DNA from: Acinetobacter sp.
GTDB taxonomy: Bacteria > Pseudomonadota > Gammaproteobacteria > Pseudomonadales > Moraxellaceae
Direction of reading: 5' to 3'
Assembly: GCA_030523805.1 (NCBI GenBank)
Contig: JAUNHS010000001.1
Coordinates: 4,014-9,339 of the forward strand
DNA: 5,326 bases
Made by a program: the position numbers and the translations under genes. Positions 1-4,987 of this stretch are shown in pieces (the first letter of the stretch is position 1; every line of letters starts with the position of its first letter). The notes under the pieces were generated by a model, which was not told the DNA's origin, did not search any database, and saw only the letters and a program-made list of their open reading frames with translations.

Positions 1-428
1 CCAACCATAAATGTTAGCGTAGCATTTTCTGCACCAATGGTTTGCCCACTCACAGGAGCATCTAAAAAGTCTATGCCATAAGGCGATAAAATTTGGCGAA
101 TGCGTTTGGCATCATCAGGTACACCGCTGGTACAATCAATCCAAATTTTCCCTGCATTTGCTGTATTAAACGCACCATTCTCTTTTGCTGTAATGATGAG
201 TTGCTCAACATCTTGGCTTGTAGGTAAGCATGAAATAATTACATCTGCCTGCAAAGCATCATGCAAACTCACTGCTTGCGTATGATATTGTGCAGCGTGT
301 TGTTCTGCTTTGCTGCTTGTTCTATTCCACACACGCACGTCTTGGAATTGCTTGGGTAAATGTGCCGCCATGCGATAGCCCATTGCCCCTAAACCTAAAA
401 ATGCAACAGAATGAATGACTTTACTCAT
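1..428 (-). CDS. NAD(P)-dependent oxidoreductase, beta-hydroxyacid dehydrogenase (3-hydroxyisobutyrate dehydrogenase-like) family, partial (C-terminus off left edge)
   Basis: Reading the complement from the ATG at 428 gives 142 uninterrupted codons that continue past the left edge. Residues 10-17 (FLGLGAMG) are the glycine-rich Rossmann loop of the 3-hydroxyisobutyrate dehydrogenase superfamily. WNRT (34-37) ends the second strand; in this family an NRT motif usually goes with NADP(H) preference. SCLPTSQDV (66-74), WIDCTSG (96-102) and DAPVSG (123-128) follow in family order, the last belonging to the substrate-binding loop. The catalytic lysine and the helical C-terminal domain lie outside the window; complete relatives have about 290-300 residues, so about half is seen. 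A GGAG ribosome-binding site sits 8 nt before the ATG (437-440). The gene is divergent from metZ. Family members reduce or oxidise small beta-hydroxyacids such as hydroxyisobutyrate, tartronate semialdehyde or succinic semialdehyde, and the substrate cannot be fixed here. Residue 129 is Gln where the family usually has the second Gly of DAPVSGG. Confidence 0.9.
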   Translation of the reverse strand, partial: MSKVIHSVAFLGLGAMGYRMAAHLPKQFQDVRVWNRTSSKAEQHAAQYHTQAVSLHDALQADVIISCLPTSQDVEQLIITAKENGAFNTANAGKIWIDCTSGVPDDAKRIRQILSPYGIDFLDAPVSGQTIGAENATLTFMV

Positions 429-453
429 CTTTTATTCTCCAATATGCTTTAAA

Positions 454-506
454 TGTGGATAAGTACAACATTATACACAATTTCATTCGCTGACCAATGT
501 GTAAAA
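454..506. promoter_or_regulatory. Cluster of three consensus DnaA boxes
   Basis: Three 9-mers match the DnaA-box consensus TTWTNCACA without mismatch. TTATCCACA lies on the minus strand (454-462), TTATACACA on the plus strand (471-479), and TTTTACACA on the minus strand (498-506). The first two form an inverted pair separated by 8 bp. Two further sites with one mismatch follow on the plus strand: TTATGCAAA (549-557) and CTATGCACA (589-597). The cluster covers the -10 and -35 of the oxidoreductase promoter, and the weakest site lies in the metZ promoter spacer. The matches are read directly; that DnaA binds here is inference. No dnaA, dnaN or rpmH gene is nearby, so the usual replication origin context is missing. 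Confidence 0.5.
470..497 (-). promoter_or_regulatory. Putative sigma70 promoter of the oxidoreductase gene
   Basis: On the minus strand a perfect TATAAT (475 to 470) is preceded, 16 nt upstream, by TTGGTC (497 to 492), which matches only the TTG of the -35 consensus. Transcription would start near 463, leaving a leader of about 35 nt that includes the GGAG site at 437-440. The -10 element overlaps a DnaA-box match on the opposite strand (471-479). The call rests on pattern and position only. Confidence 0.5.
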
Positions 507-523
507 GCAATCCATACGCACAT

Positions 524-538
524 TTCATATTTTATGAA
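524..538. promoter_or_regulatory. 15-bp palindrome, candidate operator
   Basis: TTCATA and TATGAA form a perfect 6-bp inverted repeat around a TTT spacer, and contain a T-N11-A arrangement typical of LysR-family sites. Its centre (531) lies about 68 bp upstream of the predicted oxidoreductase start and about 87 bp upstream of the predicted metZ start. A position near -65 is usual for LysR-type activators, so it fits the oxidoreductase better. No regulator gene is in the window. An AT-rich palindrome of this size can occur by chance. Confidence 0.3.
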
Positions 539-582
539 TGATGTTTTTTTATGCAAACACAATCTTTTTCGCCATTTTAGAC

Positions 583-611
583 TTGACCCTATGCACACAG
601 CACACGACAAT
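583..611 (+). promoter_or_regulatory. Putative sigma70 promoter of metZ
   Basis: TTGACC (583-588, 5 of 6 to consensus) is followed after 17 bp by GACAAT (606-611, 4 of 6 to TATAAT). Transcription would start near 618, giving a leader of roughly 29 nt. A better -10 match, TATAAC (622-627), would start the RNA almost at the AGGA ribosome-binding site (635-638), so it is less likely. The leader is too short for a SAM riboswitch and no MetJ-type repeat is visible. Confidence 0.4.
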
Positions 612-646
612 GGCATACATCTATAACAGCATTTAGGATTATCGCC

Positions 647-1828
647 ATGAGCAATGATTTATCTTACCAAATTGATACTTTAGCCATTCGCACAGGACAT
701 GAACGCACGCATGAATGCGAACATAGCGAACCTTTATTTTTAACATCATCTTTCGCTTACAGCTCGGCACAAGAAGCTGCTGATAAATTTTCTGGCGAAC
801 AAGATGGCAATGTCTATGCACGCTATACCAGCCCAACAGTGAGCATTTTTGAACAGCGTTTAGCAGCAATGGAAGGTGCTGAGCGTGCTGTAGCGACTAG
901 TTCGGGTATGGCTGCCATTTCTGCATTAATTTTGGCATATTTAAAATCAGGCGATCATATCATTTGCTCTCGTGCGATGTTTGGTACAACGGTTGCATTA
1001 TTCCAACGTTATACAGGAAAATTTGGCATTGACGTGAGCTTTGTAGATTTAACCGATATTAACGCATGGAAAGCTGAAATCCGTGAAAATACCAAATTAT
1101 TCTTTTTAGAATCGCCATCTAATCCATTGGCACAAATTGCAGATATTCGTGCTTTGGCAGATTTGGCTCATGCACACGGTGCATTATTGGCAGTGGACAA
1201 TAGTTTTTGTACACCAGTATTACAATCGCCAATTCAGTTAGGTGCAGATTTATCTATTTACTCTGCGACGAAATATATTGATGGTCAGGGACGTGCTTTA
1301 GGTGGTGCAGTGGTTGGTGGTCATCAATTATTAGAAGAAATTCATGGCATTATTCGTACTGTTGGGCCATGTATGAGTCCATTTAATGCGTGGATTTTCT
1401 TAAAAGGTTTAGAAACGCTCAAAATCCGTATGAAAGCACACTGTGAAAGTGCTCAAAAACTTGCAGAATGGCTAGACCAACATCCAAAAGTGGAAAAAGT
1501 GTATTATGCAGGTTTACCACATCATACAGGTCATGAATTGGCAAAATCTCAACAAAATGGCTTTGGTGGCATTGTTGCATTTGAAGTCAAAGGTGGACGT
1601 GAGCAAGCGTGGAAAGTGATTGATCATACGCAATTTATTTCTATTACTGCGAACTTGGGCGATGCAAAAACCACCATTACCCACCCTGCAACCACAACGC
1701 ATTGTCGCCTATCGCCTGAAGCAAAAATTGAAGCAGGTATTTTAGATAATTTAGTGCGTGTATCAGTCGGTTTGGAAGATATTGATGATATTATCGCTGA
1801 TTTATCTCGTGGTTTAGATTTAATCTAA
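647..1828 (+). CDS. metZ: O-succinylhomoserine sulfhydrylase (MetZ), PLP-dependent
   Basis: This cytosolic enzyme joins O-succinylhomoserine and sulfide to give homocysteine and succinate, the direct sulfhydrylation branch of methionine synthesis. The 393-residue length is usual for the Cys/Met-metabolism PLP family (fold type I). YARY (57-60) holds the Tyr and Arg that bind PLP phosphate of the neighbouring subunit. SSGMAA (85-90) is the cofactor loop, Asp184 in DNSF pairs with the pyridine nitrogen, and Lys209 in YSATKYIDGQGR (205-216) forms the Schiff base. ANLGDAKTTITHPATTTH (335-352 region) and Arg371 in RVSVGLED form the substrate-carboxylate side. The YIDGQGR and TTITHPATTTH segments favour MetZ over cystathionine gamma-synthase or gamma-lyase, though this rests on memory of the subfamilies. 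The ATG at 647 has AGGA 8 nt upstream (635-638). It is a single-gene unit closed by the hairpin after 1858 and is divergent from the oxidoreductase. Confidence 0.93.
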   Translation: MSNDLSYQIDTLAIRTGHERTHECEHSEPLFLTSSFAYSSAQEAADKFSGEQDGNVYARYTSPTVSIFEQRLAAMEGAERAVATSSGMAAISALILAYLKSGDHIICSRAMFGTTVALFQRYTGKFGIDVSFVDLTDINAWKAEIRENTKLFFLESPSNPLAQIADIRALADLAHAHGALLAVDNSFCTPVLQSPIQLGADLSIYSATKYIDGQGRALGGAVVGGHQLLEEIHGIIRTVGPCMSPFNAWIFLKGLETLKIRMKAHCESAQKLAEWLDQHPKVEKVYYAGLPHHTGHELAKSQQNGFGGIVAFEVKGGREQAWKVIDHTQFISITANLGDAKTTITHPATTTHCRLSPEAKIEAGILDNLVRVSVGLEDIDDIIADLSRGLDLI

Positions 1829-1857
1829 TCATAAAAACCTAGCGAAGATTGATACAG

Positions 1858-1887
1858 GAAAACCACATAAAAATGTGGTTTTCTTGA
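1858..1887 (+). terminator. Rho-independent terminator of metZ
   Basis: GAAAACCACAT (1858-1868) pairs perfectly with ATGTGGTTTTC (1873-1883) around an AAAA loop, an 11-bp stem whose lower arm supplies the U run (1879-1882), followed by more T-rich sequence. It begins 29 nt after the metZ stop codon and lies before the ybaB promoter, so it separates the two transcription units. Confidence 0.8.
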
Positions 1888-1896
1888 TTTTCGCTA

Positions 1897-1926
1897 CTGT
1901 CAAAAATCACATTAAACGGCTATAAT
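1897..1926 (+). promoter_or_regulatory. Putative sigma70 promoter of the ybaB-recR-rnd unit
   Basis: A perfect TATAAT (1921-1926) is preceded, 18 bp upstream, by CTGTCA (1897-1902), which matches 4 of 6 of the -35 consensus. Transcription would start near 1933, about 39 nt before the ybaB ATG. A second -35-like TTGACC (1928-1933) just downstream has only a weak TTTAAA partner (1951-1956). Confidence 0.6.
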
Positions 1927-1971
1927 ATTGACCACTTTTATTTCCCTAATTTTAAATGATTGGAGTAAATC

Positions 1972-2301
1972 ATGAACATCAATATGCTGATGCAACAAGC
2001 ACAACGTATGCAAAAAGAAGTTGAAAATAATATCAAAAAAGCCAAAGAAGAGCTTGCTCAACGTGAAGTCCAAGGCGAAGCTGGCAATGGTTTGGTTAAA
2101 GTTACGATGACTGGTCGTTATGTTGTAAAGCGTTTAAGCATTGACCCAGAATTATTGCAAGATGATGCTGATATGATTGAAGATTTAATTGCTGCTGCGG
2201 TAAATGATGCTGTACGTCAAGCAGAAGCATTATCTGAAGAAACCATGAAAAATGCCAATAGTGGCATGGGCTTACCACCAGGTTTGTCAGGTTTATTCTA
2301 A
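1972..2301 (+). CDS. ybaB: YbaB/EbfC family nucleoid-associated DNA-binding protein
   Basis: The 109-residue length is typical of YbaB/EbfC proteins, small dimers that bind DNA and are counted as nucleoid-associated. The N-terminal 30 residues ([16 protein letters not shown] onward) form a charged amphipathic helix. The family core follows: [16 protein letters not shown] (35-50), [10 protein letters not shown] (52-61) and a helix with [17 protein letters not shown] (71-87). The tail is short and Gly/Pro-rich and ends SGLF. A GGAG site (1962-1965) lies 6 nt before the ATG, and a good promoter stands just upstream. It is followed by recR after 109 nt, the neighbour expected from many bacteria, where dnaX usually precedes the pair. 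dnaX is not present here. The exact cellular role of the family is not settled. Confidence 0.93.
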   Translation: MNINMLMQQAQRMQKEVENNIKKAKEELAQREVQGEAGNGLVKVTMTGRYVVKRLSIDPELLQDDADMIEDLIAAAVNDAVRQAEALSEETMKNANSGMGLPPGLSGLF

Positions 2302-2311
2302 TCTTACTCAA

Positions 2312-2352
2312 GAATGAAACGAGATAGAATATTTTTTATCTCGTTCATTTTT
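2312..2352 (+). terminator. Hairpin with T-run between ybaB and recR (terminator or attenuator)
   Basis: AACGAGATA (2318-2326) pairs with TATCTCGTT (2337-2345). The stem can extend inward by three pairs (2327-2329 with 2334-2336, one G-U) and outward past a bulged A at 2317 (2312-2316 with 2346-2350). A run of five T (2348-2352) closes it, partly inside the outer stem. It would end at least part of the ybaB transcripts before recR. I saw no convincing recR promoter downstream, so readthrough may set the recR level. Confidence 0.5.
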
Positions 2353-2410
2353 ATCATCATTAAATGCCATTTTTCTGCAATTTTTCATACCATTATTTTG
2401 AGTTTTAGTC

Positions 2411-3010
2411 ATGTTTAGTGAACGTTTTGATGATTTAGTCAATGCCTTACGCATTTTGCCTAGTGTTGGACCAAAATCTGCACAACGCATGGCACTGCAT
2501 TTAATGATGAAAAATCGTGAAGGGGCTTTACTACTGGCTCAAAGTTTGCATGAAGCCAGTTTGTATTTACGTCGTTGTCAAGTTTGCCACTCACTCACGG
2601 AAGATGATATTTGCCAAATTTGCCAATCGCACGACCGCCAAGGGCATTTATTGTGCGTGGTTGAATCCCCTGCTGATGTCATGGCAATAGAACATAGTGG
2701 TAGCTTTCAAGGGAAATATTATGTGCTGGGTGGGCATTTATCGCCTTTAGACGGCATTGGCCCAGATGATATTGGCATTCCACAATTGGTACATCATTTG
2801 GAACAAGGCGAAATTACCGAAATTATTTTAGCCACCAACAGCACGGTAGAAGGCGAAGCCACTGCACATTATATCGTAGAAGCCTGTAAACATATTCCAC
2901 ATTTAAATCTCACACGCATTGCACAAGGCATTCCACAAGGTGGCGAATTGGAATATGTCGGCAGTCATACGTTAAGCCAAGCACTTTACAATCGTTCGCC
3001 AATGAAATAA
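2411..3010 (+). CDS. recR: Recombination mediator protein RecR
   Basis: RecR works with RecF and RecO at single-strand gaps to load RecA for recombinational repair, acting as a ring-shaped DNA clamp. The 199-residue length matches the family. Domains in order are a helix-hairpin-helix (ALRILPSVGPKSAQRMALHL, about 12-31); a four-cysteine zinc motif with Cys56, Cys59, Cys68 and Cys71 (C-x2-C-x8-C-x2-C); a Toprim domain with VVESPADVMAIE (83-94), YYVLGGHLSPLDGIGPDD (103-120) and ATNSTVEGEATA (141-152); and the C-terminal stretch ending IPQGGELEYVGSHTLSQAL (174-192). All key residues are present. The ATG at 2411 fits the family N-terminus exactly (FDDLVNALRILPSVG), although its ribosome-binding site is weak (GAG at 2400-2402, 8 nt away). 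It lies 109 nt after ybaB, with a hairpin in between, and 62 nt before rnd. Confidence 0.97.
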   Translation: MFSERFDDLVNALRILPSVGPKSAQRMALHLMMKNREGALLLAQSLHEASLYLRRCQVCHSLTEDDICQICQSHDRQGHLLCVVESPADVMAIEHSGSFQGKYYVLGGHLSPLDGIGPDDIGIPQLVHHLEQGEITEIILATNSTVEGEATAHYIVEACKHIPHLNLTRIAQGIPQGGELEYVGSHTLSQALYNRSPMK

Positions 3011-3072
3011 ATAAATCAACCCACTGATTTTATTAAATATCTTCGTTATAAATTGTAGTATCGGAAACATAT

Positions 3073-4188
3073 ATGACATTTCAATTGATTGAATCATCAC
3101 AAGATTTAGTGCCTTTAATTCAAAAAATGGCACAACATCGTTTTTATTGTTTAGATACAGAATTTATTCGTGTGAAAACACGCTATCCGTGTTTAGGTTT
3201 ATTGCAACTCAATTTACAAGATACGGTGTATTTAATTGACCCGTTAAAAGTCAAATTGGACGATTTTTGGCAGCATATTTTCCAAGCAGAACAATTGGTG
3301 CTACATTCATGCAGTGAAGATGTCATACTCATGTTCAATGAAGCACAGCGTAAAGATTTAAAGCATATTTTTGATACGCAAGTGGGTTTATCTTTTCTAG
3401 GTTATGGCTCACACATGGGCTATCAAGCCGCATTGGAAGAGCGTTTAAACACAACCATTTATAAATACGAATCTCGTTCCAATTGGTTGGCTCGTCCTTT
3501 AACGCAAGAGCAATTGGATTATGCCGCCAATGATGTGATTTATTTGCCTGAATTAGCAAAAGATGTTCGCCATGCTTTAGAACAAAAAGGACTGTTTGCT
3601 GTGGTATTGGAAGATTGTCAGCACATGGTCAATGATTTGGCAAAAGAACCCCCTTTAGAATTGCTTTATTTAGACCATGCTCGTCATACTCATTCACCAC
3701 GTCAATTGGCACAGTTAAAACAATTAACCATATGGCGTGAAGAATTGTCTATTAAAAATAATTTGCCGTTGCCTTTTATTTTGAAAAATAAAGAAATGCT
3801 AGACCTAGTTGCTGAGCAGCCGAAAAATTTACAAACACTTTCTTATGTATTAGACAAAGGCTCTCGTGCCTTAAAATATTCGCATACTTTATTGAAATTA
3901 TTACATAATTTACCTGATAAGCAGTATTATCCACCCCGTCTCCATGCACCAGCGAAAATTGAATGTAGCACGCTACAGCAACAAGTTCAGCAATACATTG
4001 AACGCACGGCGGCACAGTTAGACATTAGCCAAGACATACTCATGCGTAAAAAATGGCTCACTGCCATCATACAATGTGTGCAACAATCTGGCGATGAACA
4101 AGATTTACCAGACTTTTTATTAGGTTGGCGTTATGATATTATCACTCAACCTTTACTCAAACTCATGTATAATAGCAAATCATGCTAA
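3073..4188 (+). CDS. rnd: Ribonuclease D (DEDDy 3'-5' exoribonuclease with HRDC domain)
   Basis: RNase D is a cytosolic, metal-dependent 3'-5' exonuclease that trims the 3' ends of tRNA precursors and other small RNAs. The 371 residues match the family (about 370-375). The DEDDy exonuclease domain fills about 1-170: Asp28 and Glu30 in CLDTEF, Asp83 in HSCSEDV, and Tyr150 with Asp154 in DYAANDVIYLPEL. These five agree closely in position with the catalytic set of E. coli RNase D as I remember it. An HRDC domain follows (about 208-285), starting SPRQLAQLKQLTIWREE and including NLPLPFILKNKEMLDLVAEQP, then a second helical HRDC-like region to the end. The ATG at 3073 has GGA (3063-3065) 7 nt upstream and suits the family start. 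It is separated from ycgL by only 17 nt. Nothing in the sequence looks damaged. Confidence 0.93.
   Translation: MTFQLIESSQDLVPLIQKMAQHRFYCLDTEFIRVKTRYPCLGLLQLNLQDTVYLIDPLKVKLDDFWQHIFQAEQLVLHSCSEDVILMFNEAQRKDLKHIFDTQVGLSFLGYGSHMGYQAALEERLNTTIYKYESRSNWLARPLTQEQLDYAANDVIYLPELAKDVRHALEQKGLFAVVLEDCQHMVNDLAKEPPLELLYLDHARHTHSPRQLAQLKQLTIWREELSIKNNLPLPFILKNKEMLDLVAEQPKNLQTLSYVLDKGSRALKYSHTLLKLLHNLPDKQYYPPRLHAPAKIECSTLQQQVQQYIERTAAQLDISQDILMRKKWLTAIIQCVQQSGDEQDLPDFLLGWRYDIITQPLLKLMYNSKSC
4168..4173 (+). promoter_or_regulatory. Possible internal -10 element upstream of ycgL
   Basis: A perfect TATAAT lies inside the last codons of rnd, 33 nt before the ycgL ATG. A TG immediately precedes it rather than being spaced by one base, so it is not a proper extended -10, and no good -35 is found 16-18 bp upstream. 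It could be a weak secondary promoter for ycgL and the membrane protein, or chance in AT-rich sequence. Confidence 0.25.
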
Positions 4189-4205
4189 AATATAGGCAGT
4201 AACTC

Positions 4206-4502
4206 ATGATAATCCGTTGTGATATATTCAAATCTAGCAAAAAAGATGAAATGTATCTTTATGTTGTACATAAAGAAAATCAAGCAGATGCCTTACAAGA
4301 TGTACCTGCAAGCATTTTACACGCCTTTGGACGTGCAACTTTTGTGATGAGTTTAGATTTAGATGAAAACCGTAAATTAGCACGAGTGAATGTGTTACAC
4401 GTTATTGATTCACTTCAAACTAAAGGTTTCTTTTTACAAATGCCGCCAGAAGGATTAATCAATCCAAATGCGGTTGAACCAGAGGGCTTGCGTGGTGCAT
4501 GA
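4206..4502 (+). CDS. ycgL: YcgL domain-containing protein
   Basis: This 98-residue soluble protein carries the whole YcgL domain: [17 protein letters not shown] (4-20), the [20 protein letters not shown] segment (33-52), [15 protein letters not shown] (56-70) and GFFLQMPP (74-81). The CDI(Y/F)(R/K)SSKK start and FLQMPP end are the family hallmarks. Function is not established; the fold is a small alpha/beta domain and no catalytic residues can be named. AGG (4194-4196) lies 9 nt before the ATG. It follows rnd by 17 nt, suggesting co-transcription. I recall rnd and ycgL as neighbours in pseudomonads as well, which would hint at a link to RNA processing, but that is inference. Its last bases overlap the start of the membrane protein gene. 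Confidence 0.92.
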   Translation: MIIRCDIFKSSKKDEMYLYVVHKENQADALQDVPASILHAFGRATFVMSLDLDENRKLARVNVLHVIDSLQTKGFFLQMPPEGLINPNAVEPEGLRGA

Positions 4503-4929
4503 AGAAAATACAGGCATTTTAGCCACTATTCTTAACTTTTTTATTGATTTCTGGAGCGGTGTCTTCTCTATTTTTGATGGCGTACTAGAAATTGTCCCTG
4601 AGTATTTTGTAGCGATTGTAGTTTATCTATGTGGTGCGATTTTCATGCTGTGGGGTTGGTCTCGTATTTCTCGTTCATTCCCTAGAATGCTGCGTTTAAC
4701 AGTGGGTATTGTATTTTTTGCAATCCTATTTACACCAACCATTTCAGAAGGTGCAAATGCCGCATTAGCACCCGCAACTTTTGCCTTATTATTTGGTATT
4801 CTTACGCAAGAAATGCCATTAGTATGGGCAAATTTAGCATCCATTCTTTTTGTCATTGCACTATCGGCAATCGTGATTTTCTGCTGGAATTATTATATAG
4901 AACAGCAAAATAAAAATTCACAATCTTAA
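4492..4929 (+). CDS. Small multi-pass membrane protein of unknown function
   Basis: I do not recognise a named family. The frame is open from an ATG at 4468, but that ATG has its nearest purine-rich site (AGGA, 4451-4454) 13 nt away and would overlap ycgL by 35 nt. Two in-frame GTG codons (4492 and 4495) are preceded by AGAGGG (4481-4486) at 5 and 8 nt, so a GTG start with an 8-11 nt overlap is preferred. The product would have 145 or 144 residues. Numbered from 4492, an amphipathic N-terminal part (about 9-36) has aromatic residues and Asp19, Asp29 and Glu33. Likely membrane segments are 37-56 ([12 protein letters not shown] onward), 67-84, perhaps 91-105, and 115-135. A basic loop ([11 protein letters not shown], 58-68) suggests a cytoplasmic turn. 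The tail is polar (EQQNKNSQS). There is no signal peptidase site or known catalytic motif. Overlap with ycgL suggests translational coupling; the gene ends at the two-way terminator. Confidence 0.75.
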   Translation: MVHEENTGILATILNFFIDFWSGVFSIFDGVLEIVPEYFVAIVVYLCGAIFMLWGWSRISRSFPRMLRLTVGIVFFAILFTPTISEGANAALAPATFALLFGILTQEMPLVWANLASILFVIALSAIVIFCWNYYIEQQNKNSQS

Positions 4930-4938
4930 ACGATGACA

Positions 4939-4974
4939 ATAAAAAAGGCGTATTTTAAAATACGCCTTTTTTAT
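4939..4974. terminator. Bidirectional intrinsic terminator between convergent genes
   Basis: The 36 bases are a perfect palindrome. In RNA from either strand a GGCGTA/TACGCC stem core, extended by A-U pairs around an AU-rich loop, is preceded by six A and followed by six U (4967-4972 on the plus strand). It lies 9 nt after the stop codon of the membrane protein gene and 13 nt beyond that of the ferredoxin-NADP reductase gene, so it can end both transcripts. Confidence 0.9.
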
Positions 4975-4987
4975 GATGATTGCTGGC

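Noticed and set aside
100..285. Plus-strand open frame of 61 codons
   Set aside because: It lies antisense inside the oxidoreductase gene, whose motifs are clear on the other strand, and has no ribosome-binding site or recognisable product.
429..646. Replication origin (oriC)
   Set aside because: DnaA boxes and an AT-rich patch are present, but the region is short and has no dnaA, dnaN, rpmH or gidA neighbour. The divergent promoters explain most of it.
612..646. SAM riboswitch or MetJ operator upstream of metZ
   Set aside because: The predicted leader is only about 29 nt with no stable structure, and no AGACGTCT-like repeats are present.
639..869. Minus-strand open frame of 76 codons over the metZ start
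   Set aside because: It is antisense to the conserved N-terminus of MetZ and has a Cys/His/Trp-rich composition typical of a shadow frame.
3024..3052. Promoter before rnd (CTGATT and TATAAA, 17 bp apart)
   Set aside because: The -35 matches only 3 of 6 positions, and the 62-nt gap after recR is compatible with co-transcription.
4468..4491. ATG at 4468 as the start of the membrane protein
   Set aside because: It has poor ribosome-binding-site spacing and a long overlap with ycgL. The GTG codons at 4492 and 4495 have a better-placed AGAGGG. The ATG cannot be fully excluded without homologues.
4623..4856. Minus-strand open frame of 77 codons
   Set aside because: It is antisense to the membrane segments of the gene at 4492-4929, has a composition unlike a real protein and has no family motif.
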